NCBI RefSeq assembly: GCF_900100275.1
Contig: NZ_FNET01000012.1
Span: 62,001 to 126,000, forward strand
Origin: Lentzea albidocapillata subsp. violacea
Lineage (GTDB): Bacteria; Actinomycetota; Actinomycetes; Mycobacteriales; Pseudonocardiaceae
Direction of reading: 5' to 3'
Length of the DNA: 64,000 nt
The stretch's first letter is position 1; every line of letters starts with the position of its first letter. Positions 25,702-33,915 of this stretch are shown in pieces. A program made the position numbers and the translations under genes. The notes beneath the pieces were generated by a model that saw nothing but the letters and a program-made list of their open reading frames with translations, made no database searches and was not told the origin of the DNA.

Positions 25702-26810
25702 TTGGCACCACACAGAGCAGCGTCCACAGTAGCCAGAACAGCATCATGAGCCTTACCGGCTTCTTCCGGCGTGTCCTGGAACGTGCCGGGCAACGCCGTG
25801 ACAGCAACAGAGAACGCCCTGCCGGAATCAGTAACGCCGCCCCGCGTCTCGTAACCGTGGATGTCGCCACCGTGACCCCACGACCGGCCACCACAGGACA
25901 ACGGCACACTGGCGATGCCAAGCCCGTACTCCACACCTGGCCACATCTCGCCCGCGGTGTCGACGGTCTTCTTCATCTCGTCCAGCTGGGCCTTCTTCAC
26001 CAGGTCGCCCTTCAGCAGACCGCGATAGAAGGTGTTGAGGTCCTTGGTGGTGGAGATGATCTGACCAGCCGCCCAGCCCCAGGAGGGGTCCATCTCGGTG
26101 ACGTCCTCGATGCCGTTGCCGGTCTTGGCGTACCCGTGCGCGTGCTTGCCGCGGATACCCTGCTCACCCACGCCGGGCCAGTAGGTGTCTTTCAGGTTCA
26201 GCTTCCGCACGATGCGCTGGTCGACGTTCTCCGCCACCGGCCGTCCGGTCACCTTCTGGATCAACAGGCCGAGCAGCACGTAGTTCGTGTTGCTGTACTT
26301 GAACTTCTCGCCCGGCTGGTTGGTGACGGGCTGCGCGTTGCCGATGTCGAGCAGTTCACGCGGCTCGAAGTAGCGGTGCCGCAACCCCTCGAAGTCCCCC
26401 AGGTACTGCGTGTAGTTCGCGAGCCCGCTGGTGTGGTTGAGCAACTGCCGCACCGTGATCCGGTCGTCCTTGATCGCGCCCGGCAGGTAGTGGTTGATCG
26501 GCTTGTCGAGCTCGACCTTGCCCTCACCGACGAGCTGCATGACCACCGCGGCGACAAACGCCTTGGTGTTGGACCCGGCACGCACCTGCCCGTTCCTGGG
26601 CACAGGCGTCCGCTTGTTCAGCACGGACGTGCCCGAGGTGTAGGCGACCGTCCGACCGTTGCCGTCGGTGACCGTCGCCAGCGCCGCCGGGAACTCGTGC
26701 TGCTTGGTGAGCCCATCGAGCTGCTTCTGCACGTCGCTCGCCGGCGCGGCCATCGCCGTCCCGGTGAACAGCATGGCCGTTGCCAGCACTCCTACCAGCG
26801 TCTTCTTCAT
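25698..26810 (-). CDS. secreted serine hydrolase (beta-lactamase-like), first of a tandem pair
   Basis: 370 residues from ATG 26810, with GGGAGG six bases upstream. A clear signal peptide (MKKTLVGVLATAMLFTGTAMA, written here as residues 1-21) ends at AMA-AP. Catalytic motifs are SNTK (SxxK), YSN in KFKYSNTNYV, and HGG in SWGHGGDIHG. The family includes D-alanyl-D-alanine carboxypeptidases and esterases. It is translationally coupled to the downstream paralogue. Bases 26811-27073 upstream contain only the probable promoter. Confidence 0.88.
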   Translation of the reverse strand: MKKTLVGVLATAMLFTGTAMAAPASDVQKQLDGLTKQHEFPAALATVTDGNGRTVAYTSGTSVLNKRTPVPRNGQVRAGSNTKAFVAAVVMQLVGEGKVELDKPINHYLPGAIKDDRITVRQLLNHTSGLANYTQYLGDFEGLRHRYFEPRELLDIGNAQPVTNQPGEKFKYSNTNYVLLGLLIQKVTGRPVAENVDQRIVRKLNLKDTYWPGVGEQGIRGKHAHGYAKTGNGIEDVTEMDPSWGWAAGQIISTTKDLNTFYRGLLKGDLVKKAQLDEMKKTVDTAGEMWPGVEYGLGIASVPLSCGGRSWGHGGDIHGYETRGGVTDSGRAFSVAVTALPGTFQDTPEEAGKAHDAVLATVDAALCGAK

Positions 26811-27073
26811 CCTGTGCCTCCCCTTGCCGTGGTGAGGACAGGTTTCCAATCAGGGTGGTGTCCGCGCAGTCACGCACGCTTCCGTTCTTGGGGTGGAGCA
26901 GGCTCTACCTAGCTGTCGGCTTCGTGGCGGCACGCCGATCCAGCTGTCTTCTTGCCTGATCCTCTTGCCTGTGGGGACTTGTCGCGCTCCTTGCTGTGGT
27001 GGCGGTGCGTCAACCGTGAGGTGGGGAACCCGGAGGACATGCGGAGGTGGAGATCGGTAGGCTGTCCCGGCGA

Positions 27074-27149
27074 GGGCTGCTAGCTCAATTGGCAGAGCAG
27101 GAGACTTTTAATCTTCGGGTTCAGGGTTCGAGTCCCTGGCGGCCCACCA
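27074..27149 (+). tRNA. tRNA-Lys (TTT), integration target
   Basis: Cloverleaf with acceptor GGGCTGC/GCGGCCC, anticodon loop CTTTTAA (TTT), T-loop TTCGAGT, and an encoded CCA (27147-27149). The last 38 bases are the left attachment site of the integrated element, so integration preserved the tRNA. Its original terminator is now beyond the right att site at 37881. Confidence 0.95.
27112..27149 (+). repeat. attL, 38-bp direct repeat
   Basis: Runs from TCTTCGGGTTCAGG to GCGGCCCACCA, covering the anticodon-arm end, T-arm, acceptor and CCA of tRNA-Lys. It is identical to 37843-37880; the match ends one base outside each side (A versus C on the left, T versus A on the right). Confidence 0.95.
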
Positions 27150-27167
27150 TCGCAGCTGGTAGAGGGT

Positions 27168-27202
27168 GCGGGGGGAGATCTTCTCAAGATCAAACCCCCC
27201 GC
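27168..27202. terminator. hairpin after int
   Basis: Outer arms GCGGGGGG/CCCCCCGC enclose a second stem GATCTT/AAGATC with loop CTC. It lies eight bases past the int stop (minus strand) and 18 bases after tRNA-Lys, so it may terminate both. Confidence 0.7.
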
Positions 27203-27209
27203 TTACCCC

Positions 27210-28388
27210 TCACTTACGGTCTTCCCCATCGATCACCGCGCCGAGCGCATCAGCAGCCGCGCGGCCAGGCGCACGACGTCCCATGTACACATCCTGCGTC
27301 ATCGACGGTCGGGCGTGCCCGAGGACATCAGCGATCTGCCGGGCAGTCAGCCCTGCCTCATCGAGCAGAGTTGCGACCGTCCGCCTGAACGTCCGGAACG
27401 TCACCCACTCGTAGCCCACACGGACCGTGAACGGCTTCCAGGCCCGGTTGCGGACGTTGGTGGCCTCTCGAATCGTGCCCGTCGTGCTGGGGAAGATCGG
27501 GCCGTCGAGGTTCTCCGCCGTGGTCCTGCGGGTGACCAGCATCGTCACGCACCAGTCGGCCAGCGGGATCGGACGCACCGCGTTCTCCGTCTTACCCCTG
27601 TTCACGATGCGCCCACGTCCACGTGCCCGGATGACGTTGCCGGACATGTTGATGACCTTGGCCTGTTCATCGAGGTCAGGCCAGTGCGCGCACAGAGCCT
27701 CGCCGGTCCGTTCACCAGTCCCGAGGAAGAACCGGATCAGGTCAGGCAGGTCATCGCGGCCGGCCTGCTCATCGGCATCGAGCTTGGCCAGCAGATCGAG
27801 CACCTGTTCCCCGGAGAGCGCCCGTGATTGCGTCGGCTTGTTCCTCGCTCGCTTGCTCTCCAGCGGCCCGACCTCACGGACCGGGTTGATCTCCAGTGCG
27901 CCGTGGCTGACGGCCAGAGCACAGACGCCGCCGAGGATGCTGCGCACGGTCTTGGCCGAACTCGCGCTGGACGCGTCGCGCACCTTCTTGCACAGCGTGT
28001 CGAGCGTCGGCGTGGTGACCTCGTTCATGCTCAGCTCCCCCACAGCCGGTAGGACGATCTTGTCCAACCGGTTGCGGTAGGTGTCGAGCGAGCCGAACGA
28101 CCGGAGACCTCGTTCCGCGTCCGCCTCAATGGCCGTCAACCACATCCGAGCCACCTCGGAGAACCGCGTCGAGGGGGTGATCAGTGCGCCAGCGACAGGA
28201 GTCACCCAGTCGCGGATGGCCGCCTTGAGCCGGTCGATCGCGTTCGACTTGCTCGTTCCGTACCGCTCGACCTCGTAGACCTTGCCGTCGAAGTCGCGGT
28301 AGCGGCATCGAGCACGCCAGCGTTTCGGCCCAGCCTGCTCCGTGCGGATGTTCCCGTGCGTTCCGACCTGGAGGCGTGGGCGGCCCAT
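27210..28388 (-). CDS. int: tyrosine-recombinase integrase
   Basis: 392 residues from ATG 28388. The N-terminal arm-binding domain (RWRARCRYRDFDGKVYEVER) and SAM-like core-binding domain precede the catalytic domain. Catalytic residues are Arg227 (GTGERTGEAL), the TFRTFRRT box (Arg335, with Arg in place of the usual His, which I believe is common in this actinobacterial subgroup), His358 (LGHARP) and nucleophile Tyr368 (DVYMGR). It should recombine the 38-bp att core. Its ATG overlaps the xis stop (TGATG), and it sits next to attL as in pSAM2. Confidence 0.95.
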   Translation of the reverse strand: MGRPRLQVGTHGNIRTEQAGPKRWRARCRYRDFDGKVYEVERYGTSKSNAIDRLKAAIRDWVTPVAGALITPSTRFSEVARMWLTAIEADAERGLRSFGSLDTYRNRLDKIVLPAVGELSMNEVTTPTLDTLCKKVRDASSASSAKTVRSILGGVCALAVSHGALEINPVREVGPLESKRARNKPTQSRALSGEQVLDLLAKLDADEQAGRDDLPDLIRFFLGTGERTGEALCAHWPDLDEQAKVINMSGNVIRARGRGRIVNRGKTENAVRPIPLADWCVTMLVTRRTTAENLDGPIFPSTTGTIREATNVRNRAWKPFTVRVGYEWVTFRTFRRTVATLLDEAGLTARQIADVLGHARPSMTQDVYMGRRAPGRAAADALGAVIDGEDRK

Positions 28389-28564
28389 CACGCGGCCCCA
28401 GGCTGTGCGTTGAACCACGCCATGACCACCTCAGGGTCGTAGCGGACATGCTTGCCGACTTTTCTCCCTTCCGGGCCGTAGTTCTTCGTGCGCCACTGGT
28501 AGAGGGTCTGAACGGGGATGTCGAGGAACTCCGACAGGTCGTTGATCGTCCACAGCTTGCTCAT
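28388..28564 (-). CDS. xis: excisionase-like HTH protein (Xis)
   Basis: 58 residues: a winged HTH of the MerR/excisionase kind (LWTINDLSEFLDIPVQTLYQ, then WRTKNYGPEGRKVGKHVRY). The length and position directly upstream of int, with TGATG overlap, are those of AICE xis genes. It should steer Int toward excision. Its start overlaps the rep stop (ATGA). Confidence 0.9.
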   Translation of the reverse strand: MSKLWTINDLSEFLDIPVQTLYQWRTKNYGPEGRKVGKHVRYDPEVVMAWFNAQPGAA

Positions 28565-29769
28565 TGGTGTGTCTCCTGTTCGTACTTGCGTCGTCGGTTG
28601 TCGCGGATGCGGCCGGCGAGTGCGGCGGCGAGTTCACGTTCCGCGTCGGTGTCGTAGCCGTTGCCCTGGTAGGCCCAGTCGTTGATAACGAGGACCGAGT
28701 CAGCGTCGAGGCCGAGGCGTTCGAGGGTTTCGGCCTGCCGGAAGGCGCGGCGTTCGTCGCGAATGGACTTGAACGTCGTGCTGTAGTGCTTGGACTTCGT
28801 GAGGAAGTGGCCCCGGAAGCCGAGCATGTGCGCCCAGCGGCGCAGCTTGAGGTCTTCGTACTGCGGCAGGCCGCCGAGGTCCCAGGCGGTTTGGATGATG
28901 CGCCGGTGGTGGTCGCTGACCTTGGCGTGGTCGATGCAGAGCTGGGAGCGGATAGGCCGGTCAGTGCCGTCGGTCTTGCCCGTCGTCTTCGTGGCGTACT
29001 TGGCCACGTAGGCGGCGAGGCGCGTCTCGCTGATCGAGCCGTCCGCGTTCTCGACCTCGTGAGCCTGGTTGGCGCGGATCGGGCGGACATCGGCCTGTGA
29101 GCCCCACCGCAGGTCGATGGCCACGCCGTCCGGGCGGGGAACGGTGAGCTTCACCGAGGCGGCAGCAGCCTTGACGCAGGCGTCCAGGAGTTCGCTGGTG
29201 ACCCACAGCGGGGTGCGGTCTGTGGGGCCGTCAGGGCCGTCTACGCGCACGACGGCGTGGAAGTGCACGAGGCCGCGCCGTTGGTACTCGGCAACCTTGG
29301 CGTACGAGAGCCGGGCGTGGTCGGCGAACTCGCGAACCTTGAGCCCTGCGGCGTTGGCCAGCTCGCGGTTGAGGGCGATGCGGAAGCGGTGCCATAGCGC
29401 GCCGGCGTTGGCCTGCCAGAGCACCGAGCCCTCGTAGTCGTAGGTGCTGGGGTCGACGGCGGTGCCGATGCGCGGGTCGGCCTGGTGGTGGTACTCGCCG
29501 CAACCGGTGCACGGGCGGGTCTTGCCGCTGGCCGTGGTCGAGCGGTTGTGCACCGCGCCGAACGAGGGGGCGGTGAGGGTGGCGAACGCCCGCGGCTTGT
29601 CCGTGACCGTGGTCGGAACGCCCTTGGAGCCACCCGCCAGACCAGCGTGCATCAGGTGGTAGGCGTCGGCGGCGTAGCGGTCCGAGCAGGTAGGGCAGAC
29701 GGCAGAGCGTCGGTTGCCGCAGGGCACGAAGATCTCGCCGCCGTGGTGGGCCAGCACCTTGCGGGAGCA
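28561..29769 (-). pseudogene. RepSA-like rolling-circle initiator, 5' truncated
   Basis: About 402 native codons remain, from CSRKVLAHHGGE (base 29769) to the stop. The HUH motif LVHFHAVVRVDG and a Tyr motif YVAKYATKT mark a rolling-circle initiator; Cys pairs (CGNRRSAVCPTCS, CTGC) suggest a zinc site. Relatives begin well before this point. Upstream the frame runs on to 29898, but through sequence that encodes an integrase N-terminus on the other strand, so the original start is gone. Expression from an internal GTG is possible, and function is doubtful. It overlaps xis by ATGA. Confidence 0.85.
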
Positions 29770-29940
29770 CCTGCTTGAGGAGGCTGCCTGATGGGACGAC
29801 CGCCTCTCGACATCGGCACTTACGGCGCGATTCGTTGCTACCAATCGGAAAGGGCTGGCGTGCCCAGACCAACTACCGCGACTACAACGGCCAGACACGG
29901 CCGGTGCAGCGGCGGGGGAAGACCAAGGCTGAGGCGCCGC
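29770..29940 (+). pseudogene. 5' fragment of a second, divergent integrase gene
   Basis: On the plus strand a ribosome site GAGGAGG is followed by ATG 29791 and MGRPPLDIGTYGAIRCYQ. A one-base frameshift leads to IGKGWRAQTNYRDYNGQ, then TRPVQRRGKTKAEA. This matches, position for position, the first 50 residues of the element's own integrase (MGRPRLQVGTHGNIR...RWRARCRYRDFDG) but differs at most codons, so it comes from another element. The fragment ends abruptly at about 29940 inside tra and begins abruptly at rep. It is a recombination scar. Confidence 0.8.
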
Positions 29941-30923
29941 CGAATACCCCGGTATCGAGTGGCGCGTTCTTTGACCTCAGCCGCGATTTCTTCAAGCAGA
30001 GCAACAGCTTCTGGCCCGTTGTCGTAGACGACCTTCTCGAACGCGTCCGGGCACTGGCCCAGCTCCATGCCGCCCTTGGGATCGATGCCGACGAGCCGGA
30101 CCATGCCGGCCTTGATGGCCGGGGCGAGCTGCCAGACGATCGACCACAGCACCGAGCCCTTGCCTGCCCCAGGCACTCCGACCACGAGGACCTGTGAGCC
30201 GAGCAGCCTCAGCCGCCAGGGCTTGCCGGTCTCCGTGCGGCCGACAACCACCCGCTTGAGGTCGACCTCTCCAGGTTCGGCAAGCTGCGGCACCGCGACC
30301 GGACGTGCCAGCGGGTCAGCGTGGATGAAGTCGAGCTCCAGCACGCGCGGCTTGAGCACCCGCACACGGCAGGACCGGGCATTGAACGAGTGCGCCAGGT
30401 TGTCCCGACGCGCTTCCCACTGCTCCGGCGACTGCGCCGGGATCATCCGCACCCGGACCTTGTCCCGCCAGCCCTCGGAGCGGACGCGGCGCAGCTTCGG
30501 CCGGTACTCCCGCCCCCGGTTGTCCTTGGACAGCTCAGCCAAGCGCATCACGGTGCGCCACTGCGGCACGTACACCGTGAGCCGTCGCCACTCGGTCAGG
30601 ACGCGGTACCAGCCGTGCCGGAGAAACGAGCCCCGATCGAGGCCGTACCAGACGGTCAAGGCGCACACGAGCGACAGCAACGCGATCACCAGCGGCGAAA
30701 GGCCGAACTGGCGATAGGCGACGTAGCCGCCGAGGCCGGTTGTGACCGCCACCGGGTACCGAACCGCCAGAACAGCCAACCGCACGACCAGGCGGACGGC
30801 GAGCCAGGCCAGCGCGAACGGCGCGAGCACGAGCTTGACCCAACCGGGAAGCCATACCCACCAAGGGACCTGCGGACGTGCGCCCTCGAATGGCGCGGGG
30901 TCTACCCAGCGGTTGCCCTTCAT
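29934..30923 (-). pseudogene. FtsK/TraB-like DNA translocase, 3' truncated
   Basis: From ATG 30923 about 330 native residues remain. Two hydrophobic segments (about residues 30-60 and 75-93) anchor it in the membrane. The FtsK motor starts with Walker A VVGVPGAGKGS (249-257) and the GIDPKGG motif (279-285). Translation would continue to 29838 in junk encoded opposite the integrase fragment; the Walker B and later motor motifs are missing. Intact relatives pump double-stranded DNA between mycelia. It is coupled by ATGA to the Cys-pair gene upstream. Confidence 0.82.
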
Positions 30924-31204
30924 CGCGCACCGCCAGCGCACTTGAGGCACTGGAAGACGCTGCCAACGCTTGGGATGCGCCCAACAGGTCGGAATGCTCC
31001 CGAAGCGGCGGTTTGCTGTGCCTTACAGGTCAGGCACTCGAAGCCCTCAGCCTGTGCGGCCGTGAGTTCCATCGTCTCCAACGAGCCACCGTCGAGCATC
31101 ACGGCGTAGCTGGAAACGGTCTGCTTGCTGGAGATCATTCGATCCCACAGCAGTTGCTTTGTGGCCCTGTCTAGCGCACGGATGCGCTCAGGCTCTACGC
31201 TCAT
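30920..31204 (-). CDS. small AICE protein with two Cys pairs
   Basis: 94 residues. A helical N-terminus (EPERIRALDRATKQLLWDRM) is followed by CLTC and CLKC pairs near residues 57 and 88 that could bind zinc. Its ATGA overlap with tra suggests co-translation. I recognise the type only from actinomycete integrative elements; the function is unknown. Confidence 0.6.
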   Translation of the reverse strand: MSVEPERIRALDRATKQLLWDRMISSKQTVSSYAVMLDGGSLETMELTAAQAEGFECLTCKAQQTAASGAFRPVGRIPSVGSVFQCLKCAGGAR

Positions 31205-31232
31205 CGTTGTTCACTCCTGAGTTGGGTGGACA

Positions 31233-31275
31233 ACGCAGGAGCGGCGAGGTTGGTAGCCGGTTTCCGCTCCTGCGT
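31233..31275. other. 12-bp stem-loop between element genes
   Basis: Arms ACGCAGGAGCGG and CCGCTCCTGCGT with a 19-base loop. It lies in the only real gap (31205-31362) of the minus-strand element operon, after the 31363 gene, so it may attenuate transcription into tra. Confidence 0.45.
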
Positions 31276-31362
31276 CTTACGTTCTCTTTGCGCCGCAACA
31301 AGACGTGCGGCATCGCCACGTGACCCCGCAGAGTCACGCGCTCTGTCCAATGAGGAATTTCG

Positions 31363-31623
31363 CTACTTCTTCGCCGACTTGGTGACCTTGATCGCCTCCC
31401 CCTTCTCGCGCTCACGGTTTGCCCAATACATGGCCTCGTGGTGGTGGCTGCGATCGGTCTCAGCGACGCGCGCGTAGATGGCGGCCGAGCGGAGGTAGTA
31501 GTCCTTCAACACGTCGGGCGCGGACTTGGGATTGGGCAGGAGCTTGCTCAGCACGTCATGCGCCTCGCTCAGCGTCCGGACCTGCTCAGCAAGGCCCCAG
31601 CGCATCGCCTCAACTGCGGACAT
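31363..31623 (-). CDS. small conserved AICE protein (AMED_5909-like)
   Basis: 86 residues from ATG 31623. The helical pattern includes SEAHDVLSKLLPNPKSAPDV and ETDRSHHHEAMYWANRERE, which resembles the family I know as AMED_5909 from Pseudonocardiales elements (recollection, not checked). The function is unknown. It overlaps the next upstream gene by 14 bases. Confidence 0.65.
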   Translation of the reverse strand: MSAVEAMRWGLAEQVRTLSEAHDVLSKLLPNPKSAPDVLKDYYLRSAAIYARVAETDRSHHHEAMYWANREREKGEAIKVTKSAKK

Positions 31624-31873
31624 CAGGAGCCTCCTCCGCGAGCGCGTGACGCCCCTCCTGGTCGCCGAGGTGATCAGCCAACTTGGAGGCCTCACGCGAC
31701 AACTCCCGGCAGAACCGCATCAGCACGTCCGAGCCACCGGGAAAGGGCGGGAGTTGGATCGCGATATTGACCGGGTCGAGGTAGATGGCCAGCGCCGGAA
31801 CCTCGGGTGTCACCCGGATCATGGCCGCGCCCGCGTCTTGACCGGGTGTGCAGGTGGCGTTGAACCCCATCAC
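31610..31873 (-). CDS. small element protein, unknown
   Basis: 87 residues. A beta-rich middle (EVPALAIYLDPVNIAIQLPP) is followed by a helix (LMRFCRELSREASKLADHLG). It overlaps both neighbours (14 and 4 bases), so it belongs to the same operon. No family is recognised. Confidence 0.55.
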   Translation of the reverse strand: MMGFNATCTPGQDAGAAMIRVTPEVPALAIYLDPVNIAIQLPPFPGGSDVLMRFCRELSREASKLADHLGDQEGRHALAEEAPDVRS

Positions 31874-32070
31874 TGACCACCCCGCGCCGCATTGAGAGCC
31901 GTCTGACCCTCCGCGACCGCCTCAGCAAGCCGGGGCAGTGCTTCCGCATCGACCACCAGGACGGCAGGGAACGCGTTGCCCAGCCGGAACTCGACCCGTC
32001 CAGCGAAGACGAGCGGTTCCACCCGGATCGGCAGGTTTGCCGTCAGGTGCAGGCGCATCAAGTCAGGCAC
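31870..32070 (-). CDS. small element protein, unknown
   Basis: 66 residues, ATGA overlap with the downstream gene. A beta-strand pattern (MRLHLTANLPIRVEPLVFAG, then RVEFRLGNAFPAVLVVD) precedes a short helix. The start is three bases past the pra-like stop. No family is recognised. Confidence 0.55.
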   Translation of the reverse strand: MPDLMRLHLTANLPIRVEPLVFAGRVEFRLGNAFPAVLVVDAEALPRLAEAVAEGQTALNAARGGQ

Positions 32071-32073
32071 GGA

Positions 32074-32529
32074 TCACGCCGCCTTAGGTGCGGGCTTGGC
32101 CGCGACGATGGCCTTCATACCGGTGGCCCGCAGGCTGTAGCCCAGCTTCGCCCGGCAGCGGTGACGCTCACCGACGTGGCCACCACGGCAGCCCTTGTCA
32201 TCGATCCACGGCGTCACCGTCAGGCCCTCGAACATCGCCGGGCGGATGTCCGTACCCGGAATGGCCTCCGGCGGCACCGGCTGGTGAGGTGCCGAAATCT
32301 TGACCGTGACCGCAGCGTCCGCCTTGCGCTCCGCAGCCTGGTCGATCACCAGGACGGACCACACGAGCTGACCGGTCTCCTTGTCCTTCTCCTGTTCGAC
32401 AGGGAGGCCCTTGGCACGCTCCTCAGCCGACTGGAACTCGAGCACCGGCTCGACGCCCATCACGAGCGCACCCCTCGGGAACACGAAGTCGTGACCCGCC
32501 GGGAACCTGCTCCCACCTGTGATCGCCAT
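32074..32529 (-). CDS. Pra-like activator of element replication, integration and excision
   Basis: 151 residues from ATG 32529. The pattern FVFPRGALVMGVEPVLEF, TGQLVWSVLVIDQAAER, then PAMFEGLTVTPWID and LGYSLRAT fits the AICE proteins annotated as plasmid replication, integration and excision activator (Pra of pSAM2). It is first gene of the minus-strand element operon and lies opposite the XRE/PLD regulator, the layout expected for a repressor-activator switch. Confidence 0.75.
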   Translation of the reverse strand: MAITGGSRFPAGHDFVFPRGALVMGVEPVLEFQSAEERAKGLPVEQEKDKETGQLVWSVLVIDQAAERKADAAVTVKISAPHQPVPPEAIPGTDIRPAMFEGLTVTPWIDDKGCRGGHVGERHRCRAKLGYSLRATGMKAIVAAKPAPKAA

Positions 32530-32629
32530 CGTCGTTCTCCTGACGTTTGTGCCGGTCGGGGCCACTCCCCGACATCTCGACACCTACGACTTTCGACGAA
32601 TCGGGAGGACGTCAACACCACACAACAGG

Positions 32630-32673
32630 ACAACTACAGACGTCTCGACTACACTAAAGTCGTCCCTAGTTGT
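32630..32673. promoter_or_regulatory. nested inverted repeats in the element control region
   Basis: Outer arms ACAACTA (32630-32636) and TAGTTGT (32667-32673) enclose inner arms CGACT (32646-32650) and AGTCG (32658-32662). A TACACT hexamer inside could be a -10 for the regulator gene starting at 32688. Likely operator for the regulator or Pra-like protein. Confidence 0.5.
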
Positions 32674-32687
32674 ACGGAGGGTGGGCC

Positions 32688-33431
32688 ATGCCGAACCAAC
32701 GCCTGCGAGATGCGTTGCTGCGCAACACTTTGGGCTTCGATGAAGTGGCCAAGGCAACCGGCGTAGACCCGAAGACCGTCGAACGGTGGATCACGCAGGA
32801 CCGGACGCCGTACCCACGCCACCGGCACGCCATCGCCGCGATGGTCCGCGAGACAGAGACCTACCTTTGGCCTGACGCAGTCGCGCCGGAGAAGAAGAAA
32901 GAGATCAACGAGTCCGAGGTCGTACAGGTCTACGCACACCGCCACGCGGTATCGCACGACATCTGGGGACACCTGATCGAGCAATCCAAGATCAGCATCT
33001 CGATCCTCGTCTACGCCGGCATGTTCCTCGTGGACAACCCAGCCTTGATCAAGACGCTTCGCCAGAAGGCGGAGAGCGGAGTCAAGATCCGGTTGCTGCT
33101 CGGAGACCCCGCGAGCCGAGAGGTCGCGCGCCGCAGCGAAGAAGAGGGCATCGGCAAGACCACGCTTGGCGCGAAGATCCGAAACGCCCTCGCGGTCTAC
33201 AGGCCGTTGGCCGAGGTGTCGGGCGTGGAGATCCGGGTTCACGGCACGACGCTCTACAACTCGATCTACCGCTTCGATGACGAGATGCTCGTGAACACGC
33301 ACGTGCACGGCTTCATGGCAGCTCACGCACCGGTCCTGCACCTACGACGGTTGTCCGGCGGCGACCTGTTCGAGACGTACGCCGAGAGCTTCCAAGGCGT
33401 CTGGGATGGCGCGAAGCAGCCGAAGTGGTAG
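32688..33431 (+). CDS. XRE-family HTH regulator with PLD-like C-terminal domain
   Basis: 247 residues from ATG 32688 with CGGAGGG upstream. The N-terminal HTH (LGFDEVAKATGVDPKTVERW) is joined to a phospholipase D-like domain without a clean HxK(x)4D motif (region 80-230; ISILVYAGMFLVDNP, VKIRLLLGDPAS). This matches the DUF5919 type often found in actinomycete elements. It probably represses the divergent element operon; whether the PLD-like half senses nucleotides or lipids is unknown. Confidence 0.75.
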   Translation: MPNQRLRDALLRNTLGFDEVAKATGVDPKTVERWITQDRTPYPRHRHAIAAMVRETETYLWPDAVAPEKKKEINESEVVQVYAHRHAVSHDIWGHLIEQSKISISILVYAGMFLVDNPALIKTLRQKAESGVKIRLLLGDPASREVARRSEEEGIGKTTLGAKIRNALAVYRPLAEVSGVEIRVHGTTLYNSIYRFDDEMLVNTHVHGFMAAHAPVLHLRRLSGGDLFETYAESFQGVWDGAKQPKW

Positions 33432-33441
33432 GCAGGTAGGC

Positions 33442-33915
33442 ATGGCTCGCACTGATCACTACAACGACCCGAACGCGCCCAAGGCGACAAACATCGTCGT
33501 GGCGGTGACGGCGTTCGTACAGGACGAGCACGGCCGGCTGTTGATGATCCGGCGGACCGACAACGACCTGTACTCGATCCCCGGCGGAGCCCAGGACGTC
33601 GGCGAGACCATCGGCCACACCGTCATCCGCGAGGTCAAGGAAGAGACCGGGATCGACGTCGAGCCCGTCGACATCATCGGCGTCTACTCCGACCCCGCGC
33701 ACGTCATCGCATACACCGACGGTGAGGTGCGCCAGCAGTTCTCCATCTGCTTCCGGGCACGGCCGATCGGCGGCGAACTGAGGACGAGCAACGAGTCGAG
33801 CGAAGTGCTTTGGGTTAGCCGCGGAGACTTGGACTCCTTGAGCATCCACCCGTCGACCCGCCTACGGATCGGGCACGGCTTTGAAGGCCGAGCGACACCC
33901 TACTTCGCGGTGTAG
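33442..33915 (+). CDS. NUDIX hydrolase
   Basis: 157 residues from ATG 33442. The Nudix box is intact: Gly49, Glu55, and REVKEETGI (63-71). It hydrolyses a nucleoside diphosphate derivative; the substrate cannot be read from sequence. It follows the XRE/PLD gene after 10 bases and overlaps the convergent HD-domain gene by 16. NUDIX genes are common in this position of AICEs. Confidence 0.9.
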   Translation: MARTDHYNDPNAPKATNIVVAVTAFVQDEHGRLLMIRRTDNDLYSIPGGAQDVGETIGHTVIREVKEETGIDVEPVDIIGVYSDPAHVIAYTDGEVRQQFSICFRARPIGGELRTSNESSEVLWVSRGDLDSLSIHPSTRLRIGHGFEGRATPYFAV

